From Mesorhizobium japonicum MAFF 303099 (GTDB lineage Bacteria > Pseudomonadota > Alphaproteobacteria > Rhizobiales > Rhizobiaceae), in contig NC_002678.2 of the NCBI RefSeq assembly GCF_000009625.1, positions 1,240,001 through 1,304,000 of the forward strand: 64,000 nt of DNA. Direction: 5' to 3'. The notes below the pieces were generated by a model, which was given only the letters and a program-made list of their open reading frames with translations, searched no databases and was not told the DNA's origin. This document shows positions 26,038 to 34,798 of this stretch, in pieces (position 1 is the stretch's first letter; every line of letters starts with the position of its first letter). Position numbers and translations under genes: made by a program.

Positions 26038-26613
26038 ATGGGCAAAGGCAGGGTCGAGGCATTCACCGACGGCGTGGTGGCCATCATCATCACCATCATG
26101 GTGCTCGAGCTGAAAGTGCCGCATGGCGAGGATGTTTCCGCCTTGTTACCGTTGTGGCCGGTCTTCTTCAGCTACGTGCTGTCCTTCATCAATGTCGGCA
26201 TCTACTGGAACAATCTGCACAACATGTTCCACACCGTGCAGCGCGTCGACGGCCGCGTGTTGTGGGCGAACCTCAATCTTCTGTTCTGGCTGTCGCTGAT
26301 GCCGGTCACGACGGCCTTCATGGGCGAGAACCATTTCGCGCCGGTGCCGGTCGCCGTCTATGGCGCCGATCTGGCTCTATGCGCGATCGCCTATAATATT
26401 CTGGCCGCTGCGCTGCATCGCCTGCACGGCAACGACACCGCCTTCGCCAAGGCGCTGGGCAACGACCGCAAGGGCAAGCTCTCGCTGGCTGTCTACATCG
26501 CAGCCGTCCTGCTGACCTTTGTCAATCAGTGGATCGGCGTCGCGCTTTATGTGCTGGTCGCGATGATCTGGCTCGTGCCGGATACGCGCTTCGCGCGGGT
26601 GATCGAAAAGTAG
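26038..26613 (+). CDS. TMEM175-family (DUF1211) membrane protein, putative K+ channel
   Basis: A 191-aa membrane protein with about six helices, of the TMEM175 / DUF1211 family. The diagnostic first-helix motif is RVEAFTDGVVAIIITIMVLEL (within residues 5-25), a variant of the usual RxxxFSDGVFAIAITLL with Thr in place of Ser. Bacterial members form K+-leak channels. The ribosome site AAGGGGGA stands 4 nt before the ATG at 26038. Whether it conducts K+ is inferred from the family only. Confidence 0.85.
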   Translation: MGKGRVEAFTDGVVAIIITIMVLELKVPHGEDVSALLPLWPVFFSYVLSFINVGIYWNNLHNMFHTVQRVDGRVLWANLNLLFWLSLMPVTTAFMGENHFAPVPVAVYGADLALCAIAYNILAAALHRLHGNDTAFAKALGNDRKGKLSLAVYIAAVLLTFVNQWIGVALYVLVAMIWLVPDTRFARVIEK

Positions 26614-26631
26614 CGCTTTTTGTCTGACGCT

Positions 26632-26913
26632 CTACTTGCGCATCGCCTTCAGCTTTTCGGCGACCGACGCCGCAAGATCGGCATAGCGCTCCTCCAGCCG
26701 TTCCGCTGCCTTGATGACCGAGAAGTCATGGCCGAATTTCTCCAGCGCCATGCGCAGCTTCTCGACGAACTCGGCCTGTTTTTCCAGCGCGGAAAACAGT
26801 GTCTTCACCTGGGCTTCGCTGATATCGGGGTTGGCCAGCATCTGCGGCACCTCGCGCCCCATCTGGTCACCGGTGGCGGTCTGCTCTTTCAGAATTGCGA
26901 TCCAGTCCGTCAA
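26632..26913 (-). CDS. Small helical protein of unknown function
   Basis: A 93-aa, highly charged, helix-rich protein without Cys or membrane segments. The second half (EKQAEFVEKLRMALEKFGHD and ERLEERYADLAASVAEKLKA) has heptad-like spacing and could form a coiled coil. It converges with the TMEM175 gene and is divergent from the SDR gene. I recognise no family. Confidence 0.65.
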   Translation of the reverse strand: MTDWIAILKEQTATGDQMGREVPQMLANPDISEAQVKTLFSALEKQAEFVEKLRMALEKFGHDFSVIKAAERLEERYADLAASVAEKLKAMRK

Positions 26914-27042
26914 TCAAAAATCTCCATTTGTGGGGCAGCATGCGCAGCCGCGGCCCTGCTGGTCAACCCGAAGACCTGCTGACGAAGGCTTGCGCAAGCC
27001 CGTTCCGGCGCTAAGTTCGGCGCCATCGAGAAAAGGACGCTG

Positions 27043-27915
27043 TTGCTCATGATCACCGACGCCGAAATCCAGACCGCCCTGCCCGCGCTTGGCCCGGGCA
27101 ACACCGCCGTCATCACCGGCGCCGCCAGCGGCATCGGTCTGGCAGCCGCCAGGCGGCTTGCACTGATGGGCATGAAGATCGTGCTTGCCGACATTGCCGG
27201 CGCGCGCCTTGATGATGCCTCTGGCGCCGTCTCGGCCATTGCAGGCGACGATGCCGTGCTTGCCGTCGCCGCCGATGTTTCGAAGGCCGATGAGGTCGAT
27301 CGTCTCGCCGACCGGGCATTCGGCGCCTTCGGCGAGGTCTCGCTGCTGATGAACAATGCCGGCGTCGGCGACAATCCGGGAAAACCCTGGGAAAACCGCG
27401 ATGGCTGGAAACGGCTGCTCGACATTAATTTCTGGGGTGTTGTGCATGGCGTCGAAGCCTTCGCGCCGCGCATGCTGGCGTCGGCCAAGCCGGGCCTGAT
27501 CATCAACACCGGTTCCAAGCAAGGCATCACCACGCCGCCCGGCAACCTCGCCTACAATGTCTCCAAGGCCGGCGTGAAGACATTCACCGAAGGCCTGGCG
27601 CACGCGCTGCGCAACGAACCGGGCGACCGAATGTCGGCGCATCTGCTGATCCCCGGCTTCACCTATACCGGCCTCACCGAGGGTGCGACGGAGAAGCCCG
27701 CCGGCGCCTGGACCGGCGAACAGGTCATTGATTTCATGCTGGAATCCCTGGTCAGGGGCGACTTCTACATCCTGTGCCCGGACAATGACGTGGCGCGGCC
27801 GCTGGACGAGAAACGCATGGCCTGGGCAATTGGCGACATCATCCAGAACCGCCCTGCTCTGTCGCGCTGGCACCCCGATCACAAGGATGCGTTCGCGGCC
27901 TTCATCAAAGGTTGA
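27043..27915 (+). CDS. Short-chain dehydrogenase/reductase (SDR)
   Basis: A NAD(P)-dependent classical SDR of 290 aa. The cofactor motif TGAASGIG is near residue 25, NNAGVG near 103 and the catalytic YNVSK near 170. A Ser precedes it in INTGSKQG. The TTG at 27043 has AAAAGGA at good spacing, whereas the ATG at 27049 lies far from any ribosome site, so TTG is preferred. The C-terminal 40 residues are longer than in minimal SDRs. The substrate cannot be told. It ends 11 bp before the convergent iron-permease-like gene. Confidence 0.88.
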   Translation: MLMITDAEIQTALPALGPGNTAVITGAASGIGLAAARRLALMGMKIVLADIAGARLDDASGAVSAIAGDDAVLAVAADVSKADEVDRLADRAFGAFGEVSLLMNNAGVGDNPGKPWENRDGWKRLLDINFWGVVHGVEAFAPRMLASAKPGLIINTGSKQGITTPPGNLAYNVSKAGVKTFTEGLAHALRNEPGDRMSAHLLIPGFTYTGLTEGATEKPAGAWTGEQVIDFMLESLVRGDFYILCPDNDVARPLDEKRMAWAIGDIIQNRPALSRWHPDHKDAFAAFIKG

Positions 27916-27926
27916 TCCGAAAGCCC

Positions 27927-28352
27927 TCAAGCCGCGTGCTTTTTCGGAGCTCGCTTTTGCGCCACGGCCTTCTTAGCGGCCATGGCGGCGATTTTTTCGT
28001 CATGCCGCCGTGCCGCCCGCTCACACTTGTCGCGGATTTCCTCGACTTCGGATTCCGTCAGGTGCTCGATGCCGATGAAATTGTTATGGCCCTCGCTGAC
28101 CCGGATCAGTTCATCGAGCTTGGCCTGGATCGCCGCGCCATCGCGGTTCTGGGTGTTCTGGATCAGGAACACCATCAGGAAAGTGATGATGGTCGTGCCG
28201 GTGTTGATCACCAATTGCCAGGTATCCGAGAAGCCGAAAAACGGCCCGCTCGTCGCCCAGACGACAACGATCAGGCAGCAGCCGGCGAATGTCAGCGGCA
28301 GGCCGGTTATGTGAGCGACCCAATTGGCGATCCTGGTGAAGAGCTTTTCCAT
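27927..28352 (-). CDS. Low-affinity iron permease family membrane protein
   Basis: A 141-aa protein of the low-affinity iron permease family (PF04120 type). It has two helices (TFAGCCLIVVVWATSGPFFGF and LVINTGTTIITFLMVFLIQN) followed by the family motif NTQNRDGAAIQAKLDELIR. A basic Ala/Lys-rich tail ends the protein. Bacterial members are small, and transport of iron has not been shown for most. Start ATG 28352 follows GAGGATC. The upstream gap contains the three-hairpin candidate RNA. Confidence 0.85.
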   Translation of the reverse strand: MEKLFTRIANWVAHITGLPLTFAGCCLIVVVWATSGPFFGFSDTWQLVINTGTTIITFLMVFLIQNTQNRDGAAIQAKLDELIRVSEGHNNFIGIEHLTESEVEEIRDKCERAARRHDEKIAAMAAKKAVAQKRAPKKHAA

Positions 28353-28664
28353 CTGTCGAGATCCTCAATGAACGCCGCGACAAGAAAACAACCGGCGACC
28401 GTCTCGGGTTCCCGCCGGCAACAAATACATCGGGTGCAATTGGGCACACGCAAAGCGCGAAAGCAGCGGAAAACACACCTTATCGGTTCAATGTCATAGT
28501 AGCTGTGCAGGCAAAAGTGCCTGTACGCTCCGCTTCACAGCGGTTTACCTCCAGCCCCTTCCGCCGCGCCACCCCCGCATGGCGGAAGGGGTTTCAGTTC
28601 AGAGAGCGCGGATGATGGCCTGCGCGGCGGTGACGGCCAGGGCCAAACCGTTGTCAGCGAAAGC
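28353..28664. other. 312-bp intergenic gap with hairpin array
   Basis: The gap lies between the leftward iron-permease-like gene and the leftward acetyltransferase gene. Its left half probably holds the iron-permease promoter, but I see no clear -35/-10. The right half holds three stem-loops (28506-28591, listed separately). No convincing ORF is present. Confidence 0.6.
28506..28600 (+). ncRNA. Candidate small RNA: three tandem hairpins
   Basis: Three stem-loops follow each other in intergenic DNA. The first, 28506-28525, is an 8-bp stem including one G-T pair, loop AAAG. The second, 28530-28543, is a 5-bp stem, loop TCAC. The third, 28555-28565 with 28581-28591, is a perfect 11-bp GC-rich stem with a 15-nt loop, followed by TTTCAGTT. 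The unpaired ACCTCC between hairpins 2 and 3 could pair with ribosome sites. The plus strand is preferred because the short T-run follows the last hairpin. No promoter was identified, and no known RNA family was recognised. Confidence 0.4.
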
Positions 28665-29306
28665 CTAAACGGCGTCGTTTTCCCAACGATCGAGGAAGGC
28701 CTCGATCGGCATGGACTGGATGTCGGGAACCGCCCTGGCGAGTTTCTCGACCGGCCAGTCCCACCAGGCGAGTGCTTCGATCCGCGCCGCTATGTCGGGA
28801 GCAAAGCGCGGCCGGAGCGGTTTTGCCGGCACGCCGGCGACGATCGTGTAAGACGGCACGTCCTGCGTCACCACCGCATTGGCGCCGATGACCGCGCCAT
28901 TGCCGATCGTGATGCCGGGCATGATCACCGCGCCGTGGCCGATCCAGACGTCATGGCCGATGGTCACGGCCTTCGCCTGCCGCCGCTCGCGGAACGCCGC
29001 ATCGACGCCCAGCCATCGAAAATACTCGTTCGGCCGATAGCTGACCTTGTGCTGGGTCAGCCGCTCGATCGGATGCTCCAGCGCATTGATGCGGCTGTTG
29101 GCGGCAATCGAGCAGAATTTGCCGATGGTTGTGTAGATGGCTTCCGAATGGCGCTCGAAATAGGAGAAGTCGCCGACGCTCACCTCGCGCAGCACCACCC
29201 GTTCACCGATCAAGGCGTAGCGGCCGAGCTTGCACGCCTTCAGCTCCGCGGTCGGATGGATGCGCGGCTCTGGGTCTTTCAGGACGAGGTTTTCGGTGCG
29301 GTCCAT
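28665..29306 (-). CDS. Hexapeptide-repeat acetyltransferase (phosphonate-cluster type)
   Basis: A 213-aa left-handed beta-helix acyltransferase related to chloramphenicol acetyltransferases and very close in layout to the hexapeptide transferases found in phosphonate (phn) clusters. It has [35 protein letters not shown], the hexapeptide core [20 protein letters not shown] near residue 118 and [18 protein letters not shown]. The end [12 protein letters not shown] is typical. The start is ATG 29306. The longer frame to 29417 would read through a perfect palindrome. No phn genes are in the window, so the acceptor is unknown. Confidence 0.85.
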   Translation of the reverse strand: MDRTENLVLKDPEPRIHPTAELKACKLGRYALIGERVVLREVSVGDFSYFERHSEAIYTTIGKFCSIAANSRINALEHPIERLTQHKVSYRPNEYFRWLGVDAAFRERRQAKAVTIGHDVWIGHGAVIMPGITIGNGAVIGANAVVTQDVPSYTIVAGVPAKPLRPRFAPDIAARIEALAWWDWPVEKLARAVPDIQSMPIEAFLDRWENDAV

Positions 29307-29322
29307 GCGGCGCTTTACTTCA

Positions 29323-29357
29323 GGGCAATTGCTCCCGCAAGGCAGGAGCAATTGCCC
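29323..29357. promoter_or_regulatory. Perfect 13-bp inverted repeat between creA and acetyltransferase
   Basis: GGGCAATTGCTCC (29323-29335) and GGAGCAATTGCCC (29345-29357) form a perfect stem with a 9-nt loop. It lies 36 bp past the CreA stop and 17 bp before the acetyltransferase start on the same strand. No T-run follows, so it may be a 3' stabiliser or a leader hairpin rather than an intrinsic terminator. Confidence 0.55.
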
Positions 29358-29392
29358 GTGGGGCCGATCAGCACAAAAAGACGCCCACCGAC

Positions 29393-29911
29393 CTATTTCG
29401 GCTTGCCTTTGCTCCACACCACGTTCTGGCCGTAGAGCGGCACTGTGGTGACCGACATCTTGGCCGAGCCGTTCTGGACCTGGCGCGAATGCGAGAGATA
29501 GATCAGCGTCTCGTTGGTCTTGTCGTAGATGCGGTTCACCACCTGCTTCTTCCAGATAAGGCTGATGCCTTGCTTGAACACCTCCTCGCCGCCCTCGCTC
29601 ATGTCGATGTCGCCAATGGTGATCGGTCCGGTCTGGCGGCAGGAGATCGACGAATCGGAGGGATCCTCGAACCAGTTGCCCTTGTGCAGGCGGTCGATGA
29701 TGCTGCGGTCGAAATAGGACACATGGCAGGTCACGCCATCCACTTTCGGATCCTTGATCGCTTCGACGATGATGTCATTGCCGACCCAGTCGACGCCGAC
29801 CTTACCGACTTCCTCGGCGACGGCGCTGCCGGCGCCAAGCACGACGCACGCGGCCAAGGCGCCGCCGATCAGTTTTCGCCCAATCCGTTCGCGCCTAACC
29901 AGTTCGAGCAA
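29393..29911 (-). CDS. creA: CreA-family exported protein
   Basis: A 172-aa periplasmic protein of the CreA family, function unknown. The signal peptide is residues 10-32 ([25 protein letters not shown]). The mature part matches the family: [32 protein letters not shown], then [15 protein letters not shown] and [20 protein letters not shown]. The two Cys of the mature part (near residues 62 and 90) may form a disulphide. It starts at TTG 29911, where the site GGAGG stands 5 nt upstream, and no better start exists. Confidence 0.9.
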   Translation of the reverse strand: MLELVRRERIGRKLIGGALAACVVLGAGSAVAEEVGKVGVDWVGNDIIVEAIKDPKVDGVTCHVSYFDRSIIDRLHKGNWFEDPSDSSISCRQTGPITIGDIDMSEGGEEVFKQGISLIWKKQVVNRIYDKTNETLIYLSHSRQVQNGSAKMSVTTVPLYGQNVVWSKGKPK

Positions 29912-30268
29912 AGGAGCCTCCTGCGGTTCGAGTTGCCGGTATCAGGTGGGACACGTCGTGCGGCTTTGCAAGCGGATGCGTCAACACCACCGCGGTTGCG
30001 GCATCGCGGCACTTTGCCTGCGCAAGGCCAAACCGCTAAGAGACTGTTTCGAAATTCGCTCTGGCGAGTCATATGGTGGTGGTTTCGAGAACCGTAGCGC
30101 AGCGGACATATGGTCCGTGAGCTCAGTTCTACTGCACGCAGTAGAACGGGGAAGCGCAGAAAACGCCATCAGATGGCCGCCAGAGTAGAATTTCCAAACA
30201 GGCTCCAAGACTGTCGCACCGGCGCGGCATCGAGCCGGCGCGATGATTTCTGCAGGCGGACTTTTGTA
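29912..30268. other. 357-bp intergenic region between divergent creA and SCO genes
   Basis: It must contain the promoters of creA (leftward) and of the SCO gene (rightward). Its main visible content is the structured repeat at 30075-30170. I see no supported ORF. The frame running into the SCO gene from 30110 reads through the repeat and lacks a ribosome site. Confidence 0.6.
30075..30170 (+). repeat. Structured intergenic repeat, copy 1
   Basis: This is a 96-bp element. The outer arms 30075-30086 and 30159-30170 pair over 12 positions with two mismatches. Inside are hairpin CGGAC/GTCCG (30103-30107, 30113-30117) and a perfect 10-bp hairpin GTTCTACTGC/GCAGTAGAAC (30126-30147). About 75% of bases match copy 2 at 37357-37449 in the same orientation. 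It lies about 100 bp upstream of the SCO gene. Confidence 0.8.
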
Positions 30269-30847
30269 ATGATGCGTTCTATCCTGGTCGGCATTCTCGT
30301 CCTGATGGCAGCCGGCATCGGCTGGCTGACCTTCGACTGGTATCGCGGCCATTATGGCGGCGAACCGTTCGGCGCGCCCTTCACCCTCGTGGACCAGAAA
30401 GGCGCACCTATCACCGAAGCCGCCTTCCGGGGGCAGCCCAGCGTCGTCTTCTTCGGCTTCACCCACTGCCCCGAGGTTTGCCCAACCACCCTGTTCGAAC
30501 TGTCCGGCTGGCTGAAGACGCTCGGCGACGACGGCAAGACCTTGCATGCCTATTTCGTCTCGGTCGACCCGGAGCGTGACACGCCGGCGGTGATGAACGC
30601 CTATGTGAGCAATTTCTCCGACCGTATCACCGGCATCACCGGCGACCCGGACAAGGTCCATGCCATGGCCAAGTCGTTCGGCATCTACTGGAAGAAGGTC
30701 GACACGGGCGACGGCGACTACACGATGGACCACACGGCCTCGGTGCTGCTGCTCAACTCCAAGGGCGACTTTGCCGGCACGATCGCCTATGGCGAAAGCG
30801 CCAGCGCCGCCGTGGAGAAGCTGAAGCGCCTCGCGGCCAAGGGTTGA
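30269..30847 (+). CDS. SCO1/SenC-family copper chaperone
   Basis: A 192-aa thioredoxin-fold protein anchored by one N-terminal helix (residues 3-22). It delivers copper to the CuA centre of cytochrome c oxidase or acts as a thiol reductase. The copper ligands are visible: Cys67 and Cys71 in THCPEVCP and His155 in [22 protein letters not shown] near residue 100 is also characteristic. The start is a tandem ATG-ATG at 30269. It is followed after 11 bp by prmA. No oxidase genes are adjacent. Confidence 0.92.
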   Translation: MMRSILVGILVLMAAGIGWLTFDWYRGHYGGEPFGAPFTLVDQKGAPITEAAFRGQPSVVFFGFTHCPEVCPTTLFELSGWLKTLGDDGKTLHAYFVSVDPERDTPAVMNAYVSNFSDRITGITGDPDKVHAMAKSFGIYWKKVDTGDGDYTMDHTASVLLLNSKGDFAGTIAYGESASAAVEKLKRLAAKG

Positions 30848-30858
30848 CAAGAATTCAT

Positions 30859-31731
30859 ATGACCCAGACGCGGCTGCATTTCACCACCGGCAAGATCGAG
30901 GCTGAGCGCATTTTCGCGGCGCTTGAGCTGGCCTTCGAGGATGAAGGCCTGCCGATCGCCGTGCTCGAGGTCGACGAAGACCAGGACATCCACGAGGTCT
31001 CGCTCTATGCCGATGGCGATGTCGATACGGTCGAGGCGCGGGTCAAGGACATTCTCGCCGGCCTTGCTTTGTCGAAGCCGGTCGAGCGCGAAGTGCTGCC
31101 TGACATCGACTGGGTGGCGCGTTCGCTGGAGGGCCTGAAGCCAGTGCGCGCCGGCCGTTTCTTCGTCCACGGCGCGCATGACCGAAGGAAGCGCCACAGC
31201 GGCGAACTCGCCATCGAGATCGAGGCCGGCCTTGCCTTCGGCACCGGCCATCACGGCACCACATCAGGCTGCCTGGAAATGCTGGAGAAAGTGGTGCGGC
31301 GCGAGCATCCGCGCAATGCGCTCGACCTCGGCACCGGCAGCGCCGTGCTGGCCATCGCCGTCGCCAAGCTGGCGCATATTCCGGTGCTCGCCACCGACAT
31401 CGACCCGGTGGCGGTGAAGGTCGCCGCCGCCAATGCGCGGCTCAATCACGTCAAGGCGCTCATCGAAACGGTTACCGCACCGGGCTTTCACCACCCGATC
31501 TTCGGCAGGCGTGCCCCCTTCGATCTGATCGTCGCCAACATATTGGCGCGGCCGCTGATGCGGCTGGCGCCGCAAATGGCCGGGCACATCGCACTTGGCG
31601 GCTCGATCGTCCTGTCAGGCATTCTCGAGCGCCAGCGCGACGCCGTCATCTCGGCCTATGTCGGCCAGAATTTCCGGCACGTGCGCACCTTGTACCGCGA
31701 AGGCTGGGTGACGATCCACCTCAAGCACTGA
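30859..31731 (+). CDS. prmA: Ribosomal protein L11 methyltransferase
   Basis: A 290-aa SAM-dependent methyltransferase that trimethylates ribosomal protein L11. The PrmA signature [19 protein letters not shown] is near residue 127, the SAM-binding motif [18 protein letters not shown] near 155 and [14 protein letters not shown] near 222. I chose ATG 30859. An in-frame TTG at 30844 overlaps the SCO stop and would add five residues. It converges with the autotransporter gene. Confidence 0.93.
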   Translation: MTQTRLHFTTGKIEAERIFAALELAFEDEGLPIAVLEVDEDQDIHEVSLYADGDVDTVEARVKDILAGLALSKPVEREVLPDIDWVARSLEGLKPVRAGRFFVHGAHDRRKRHSGELAIEIEAGLAFGTGHHGTTSGCLEMLEKVVRREHPRNALDLGTGSAVLAIAVAKLAHIPVLATDIDPVAVKVAAANARLNHVKALIETVTAPGFHHPIFGRRAPFDLIVANILARPLMRLAPQMAGHIALGGSIVLSGILERQRDAVISAYVGQNFRHVRTLYREGWVTIHLKH

Positions 31732-31771
31732 GACCGGCAAGGCAATTGCCGATCCCCGACAGTCCCAACAC

Positions 31772-34700
31772 CTAGAACTTGATGCCCAGATTGGCCTTGA
31801 ACCCATTGTCGAAGGCATTCCGCCCAAACTGTCCGGCATAGGATAGGCCAAGGGTGGCGTTGCGCGCCAGCTGCACGTCGAAGCCGGCCTCGACCAGCAT
31901 CGCATCCCTGGCGATCGGCACGCCGGCAATGGTGAAGCCGTCACCGCCGGCAAAGGCGACGGTCGACAGCGGCGTCAAATCGCCGAAGGCATGGCGCCAG
32001 CCGAACGTGCCGCGCGCGGTGGCCGCCACGCCGCCAAGGATGATGTCGGTGGAGGCCCTGACGCCGAGCGTAGTGAAGGTCGCATCCGACGTCGAGCTGC
32101 TGCTGGTCAGCGCCGCGGCGCCGCCGCTCTCCGCGAAGCCGTCCGTGTGCAGGTTCACATAAGCGAGATTGGCGAAGGGCTCGAAGGCAAACGGCTCGGC
32201 ATCGGTCTTGTAGACCAGCTCGCCGAAGGCCTGCGCGGTCGCGGCGTCGTAGTCGGCCAAAAGACTGTCGGCAAAACCCTGGAAGGCGACGGAGCGCGAT
32301 GTCGAGATCCGGTGCCAGGTGTAGGCGGTCCCGGTGCGGAAGGCGATGGCGCCCCAATTGGTCCCGCCATAGAGGCCGAGATGATAGTTGTCGCTGTCGC
32401 CGGAGGAATGCCTGTCGTCGGCATCGAAGCTGGTGCGGCTGTAGCCGCCGACCACGCCGATGCGCCAGTCGCCGGCCAGGCCGTCGGCGCCGACCAGTAG
32501 GCCACCCGTCGAACGGTCGAAGGCGGCCGCATTGCCGTCGCTGTCGGCACCGCCCCAGGAGCCAAAACCCTGCGACCAGATGGCGAAGCTATCCGTGTCG
32601 GCGACAACCGGCTGAACGCCGTCCTCGCCATAGGCCATGACCGGCAGCGAGGCGGTCTTGCCGCTGTCGCCGAAGGCTCCGCGCAGGCGCGCCGTCACCG
32701 CGTCCTGCAGCAAGTGGCTGTCCTGGAGAAGCATGCCCTTGGCCGAGGCATGGATTTCGCCCGAAAGCTGGTCGAAAGCAGCCTGCGCCGCCGCATCGCT
32801 CGGCAAGGCAAGCATCGCGCTGACCAAGGCACTGCTAGCCGCGCTGCCCAGCCCGTTACCGGTGGCGATCTGGTTCGGTGTCACGCCAGCGGAGCTGAAG
32901 GTCTTCGTCTGGGTGACGTCGACATAGGCATGCGTCGCATCCGACGTGGTGCTCAGCTTAACGAAGGCCGAGACCTGCGGATCGCCCACCAGGGTGAAGG
33001 TCCCGCCGACGCTGGCGGCTTCGAGCACCGTGTAGCGGGTTCCCGCCACCAGGTCGCTCGGCCCAATGTTGGTCACGGTCAAGCCGGCGCCGCTGACGAT
33101 AGTGGCCGCGCCGGACACGTGGATCAGATCAGAAAGACCAGCTGAATTGAGTTCCACCGCATAGGTTGAGCCGGCCTCGAACTTGGCGGTGTTGTTGACG
33201 GTCAGCGTGCCGATCGCGTTTTTGCCGGGCGCGACCGTGCCGGAGGCATCGAGCACGCCAACCGTGCCGCCGCCGCGGAGTGTGGCGCCGCTGTCGACTG
33301 TAACCCCCGCATTGCCAAGCGAGCCGGAGACCAGCAAAGTGCCGGCCTTTACCTCAACCCCGCCCGACAACGGGCTCGAACCCGACAGCTCGAAAGTTCC
33401 CGTCCCGTCCTTGATCAGCCCGTTGCCGCCGGTGATGACGCCCGAAAAGACCGTCGAGCCGTTGTTGCCTCCGGTCGTCAGTCTGCCTGCCCCGGCATTG
33501 ACCGCTCCCGCGCCGGCGAGCGAACCAATCGCCTGGTCGAAATTGTTGAAATCAAGCGTTGCGCCACTTTCGATCGTATAGGCGCTGTTTGCGCTGAAAA
33601 TGCTGGCGCTCAGGCCCGCCTTCAGCGTGCCCTGGGCGACGTCGGTGGCCGTGGCATAGGTGTTGTTGCCGGCAAAGCCGTCCACCGTCAGCGTTCCGGC
33701 TCCTGTCTTGGTGAACGTCCCGCTCGGCGTGCTGTCGTCTCCCATGCTGGCGCTCGTGGTGACGTCGAAGCCGTTCGTGTCGATGGTGCCGCCGGCGGCG
33801 CCGAACAGGATCGAAACATTGGCAAGGGTAAGGTTCGCGCCCGCCTGCAGCGTGCCCCCATCCAGCGTGATCGGACCCAAACCCAAAGCATGATCGGCCG
33901 TAACCTGGATTGTTCCCTGCTCGATCCGTGCGCCTAAGCCGAAACTGTTGCTGTTGTTGGTCAGCACGAGCGTGCCGGCGCCGGTCTTTACGATCGCAGA
34001 GCCCTCGTCATAGTCCGAAATCAGGCCGGTATAGGTGGCCGTTCCCGAACCGACGTGAATGGTCGGGCCGGCGTTGACGAGCAGATCGTTGGCGATCGAA
34101 ATACCGGACTGGATATCGATCACCGTTCCACCGAAGGCGGAGAGCGGACCGGTTCCAAGCGCGCTGTTGTTGCCGAGGCTGAGCGTGCCGCCATAGAGGT
34201 TGGTGCCGCCGGTGTAGGTGTTTGCTCCATTCAAGGTAAGCAAGCCATCACCGCTCTTGGTGAGGCCCGCGCCCGAGATCACTCCATCCGCCGTAAAATG
34301 AGCACCGCCATCAACCGTGAAAACGGTGTCGGAGGCCAGATTGAAACTGGCGCTTGCGTCCAGATCGGGAATGAAATTGTTCGTTTGCACATTGATCGCG
34401 GCCTGCCCGGAGGCAGCGAAATTCAGGCCGCCGTTTGTAAACCGGTAGCCGCCAGAGGTGCTCGTGGCATTCAAGTTCAGCGTGCCGACCGTGTAAGGTC
34501 CGCCCGACAGGTCAACGCCATAGCCGAGCCCCTGATCCGCAGCATCGTGGTTGAAGTTCGCGACCGCATCGACGCCGTTGGGAACAGTTGCGGGAGTCCA
34601 GTTCGCGGCCGTACCCCAATTGCCGCTGCCGTGAACGAAATCCTCGGCCGCGGCGGCACCAGACATGATCGGCGTCATGGCGCCCGCAACAAGACCGGCT

Positions 34701-34798
34701 ATCAGCAGAGCCGAAAGCGACGTGGACGACAAAAGCGAGCCCGCAAGCCGGACATACACCTCGCCTTTGGCACGCGCCGCGGAAACAGGTTGTCTCAT
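31772..34798 (-). CDS. Classical (type Va) autotransporter with beta-helix passenger
   Basis: A 1008-aa outer-membrane autotransporter. The N-terminus has an extended signal region (about 55 residues, hydrophobic LSALLIAGLVAGAMTPIMSG). The passenger, about residues 60-620, is Gly/Thr/Asn-rich with autotransporter-associated repeats such as LTKSGDGLLTLNGANTYTGG and FTKTGAGTLTVDGFAGNNTY. It is followed by a linker and a C-terminal beta-barrel of about 270 residues ending with the outer-membrane signature phenylalanine (ANLGIKF). ATG 34798 follows GGGGGG. No protease or lipase motif was seen, so adhesion or surface display is the likely role. Confidence 0.9.
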   Translation of the reverse strand: MRQPVSAARAKGEVYVRLAGSLLSSTSLSALLIAGLVAGAMTPIMSGAAAAEDFVHGSGNWGTAANWTPATVPNGVDAVANFNHDAADQGLGYGVDLSGGPYTVGTLNLNATSTSGGYRFTNGGLNFAASGQAAINVQTNNFIPDLDASASFNLASDTVFTVDGGAHFTADGVISGAGLTKSGDGLLTLNGANTYTGGTNLYGGTLSLGNNSALGTGPLSAFGGTVIDIQSGISIANDLLVNAGPTIHVGSGTATYTGLISDYDEGSAIVKTGAGTLVLTNNSNSFGLGARIEQGTIQVTADHALGLGPITLDGGTLQAGANLTLANVSILFGAAGGTIDTNGFDVTTSASMGDDSTPSGTFTKTGAGTLTVDGFAGNNTYATATDVAQGTLKAGLSASIFSANSAYTIESGATLDFNNFDQAIGSLAGAGAVNAGAGRLTTGGNNGSTVFSGVITGGNGLIKDGTGTFELSGSSPLSGGVEVKAGTLLVSGSLGNAGVTVDSGATLRGGGTVGVLDASGTVAPGKNAIGTLTVNNTAKFEAGSTYAVELNSAGLSDLIHVSGAATIVSGAGLTVTNIGPSDLVAGTRYTVLEAASVGGTFTLVGDPQVSAFVKLSTTSDATHAYVDVTQTKTFSSAGVTPNQIATGNGLGSAASSALVSAMLALPSDAAAQAAFDQLSGEIHASAKGMLLQDSHLLQDAVTARLRGAFGDSGKTASLPVMAYGEDGVQPVVADTDSFAIWSQGFGSWGGADSDGNAAAFDRSTGGLLVGADGLAGDWRIGVVGGYSRTSFDADDRHSSGDSDNYHLGLYGGTNWGAIAFRTGTAYTWHRISTSRSVAFQGFADSLLADYDAATAQAFGELVYKTDAEPFAFEPFANLAYVNLHTDGFAESGGAAALTSSSSTSDATFTTLGVRASTDIILGGVAATARGTFGWRHAFGDLTPLSTVAFAGGDGFTIAGVPIARDAMLVEAGFDVQLARNATLGLSYAGQFGRNAFDNGFKANLGIKF

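Noticed and set aside
31735..31751. Hairpin CGGCAA / TTGCCG between prmA and the autotransporter
   Set aside because: Only six pairs and no T-run; too weak to call a terminator.
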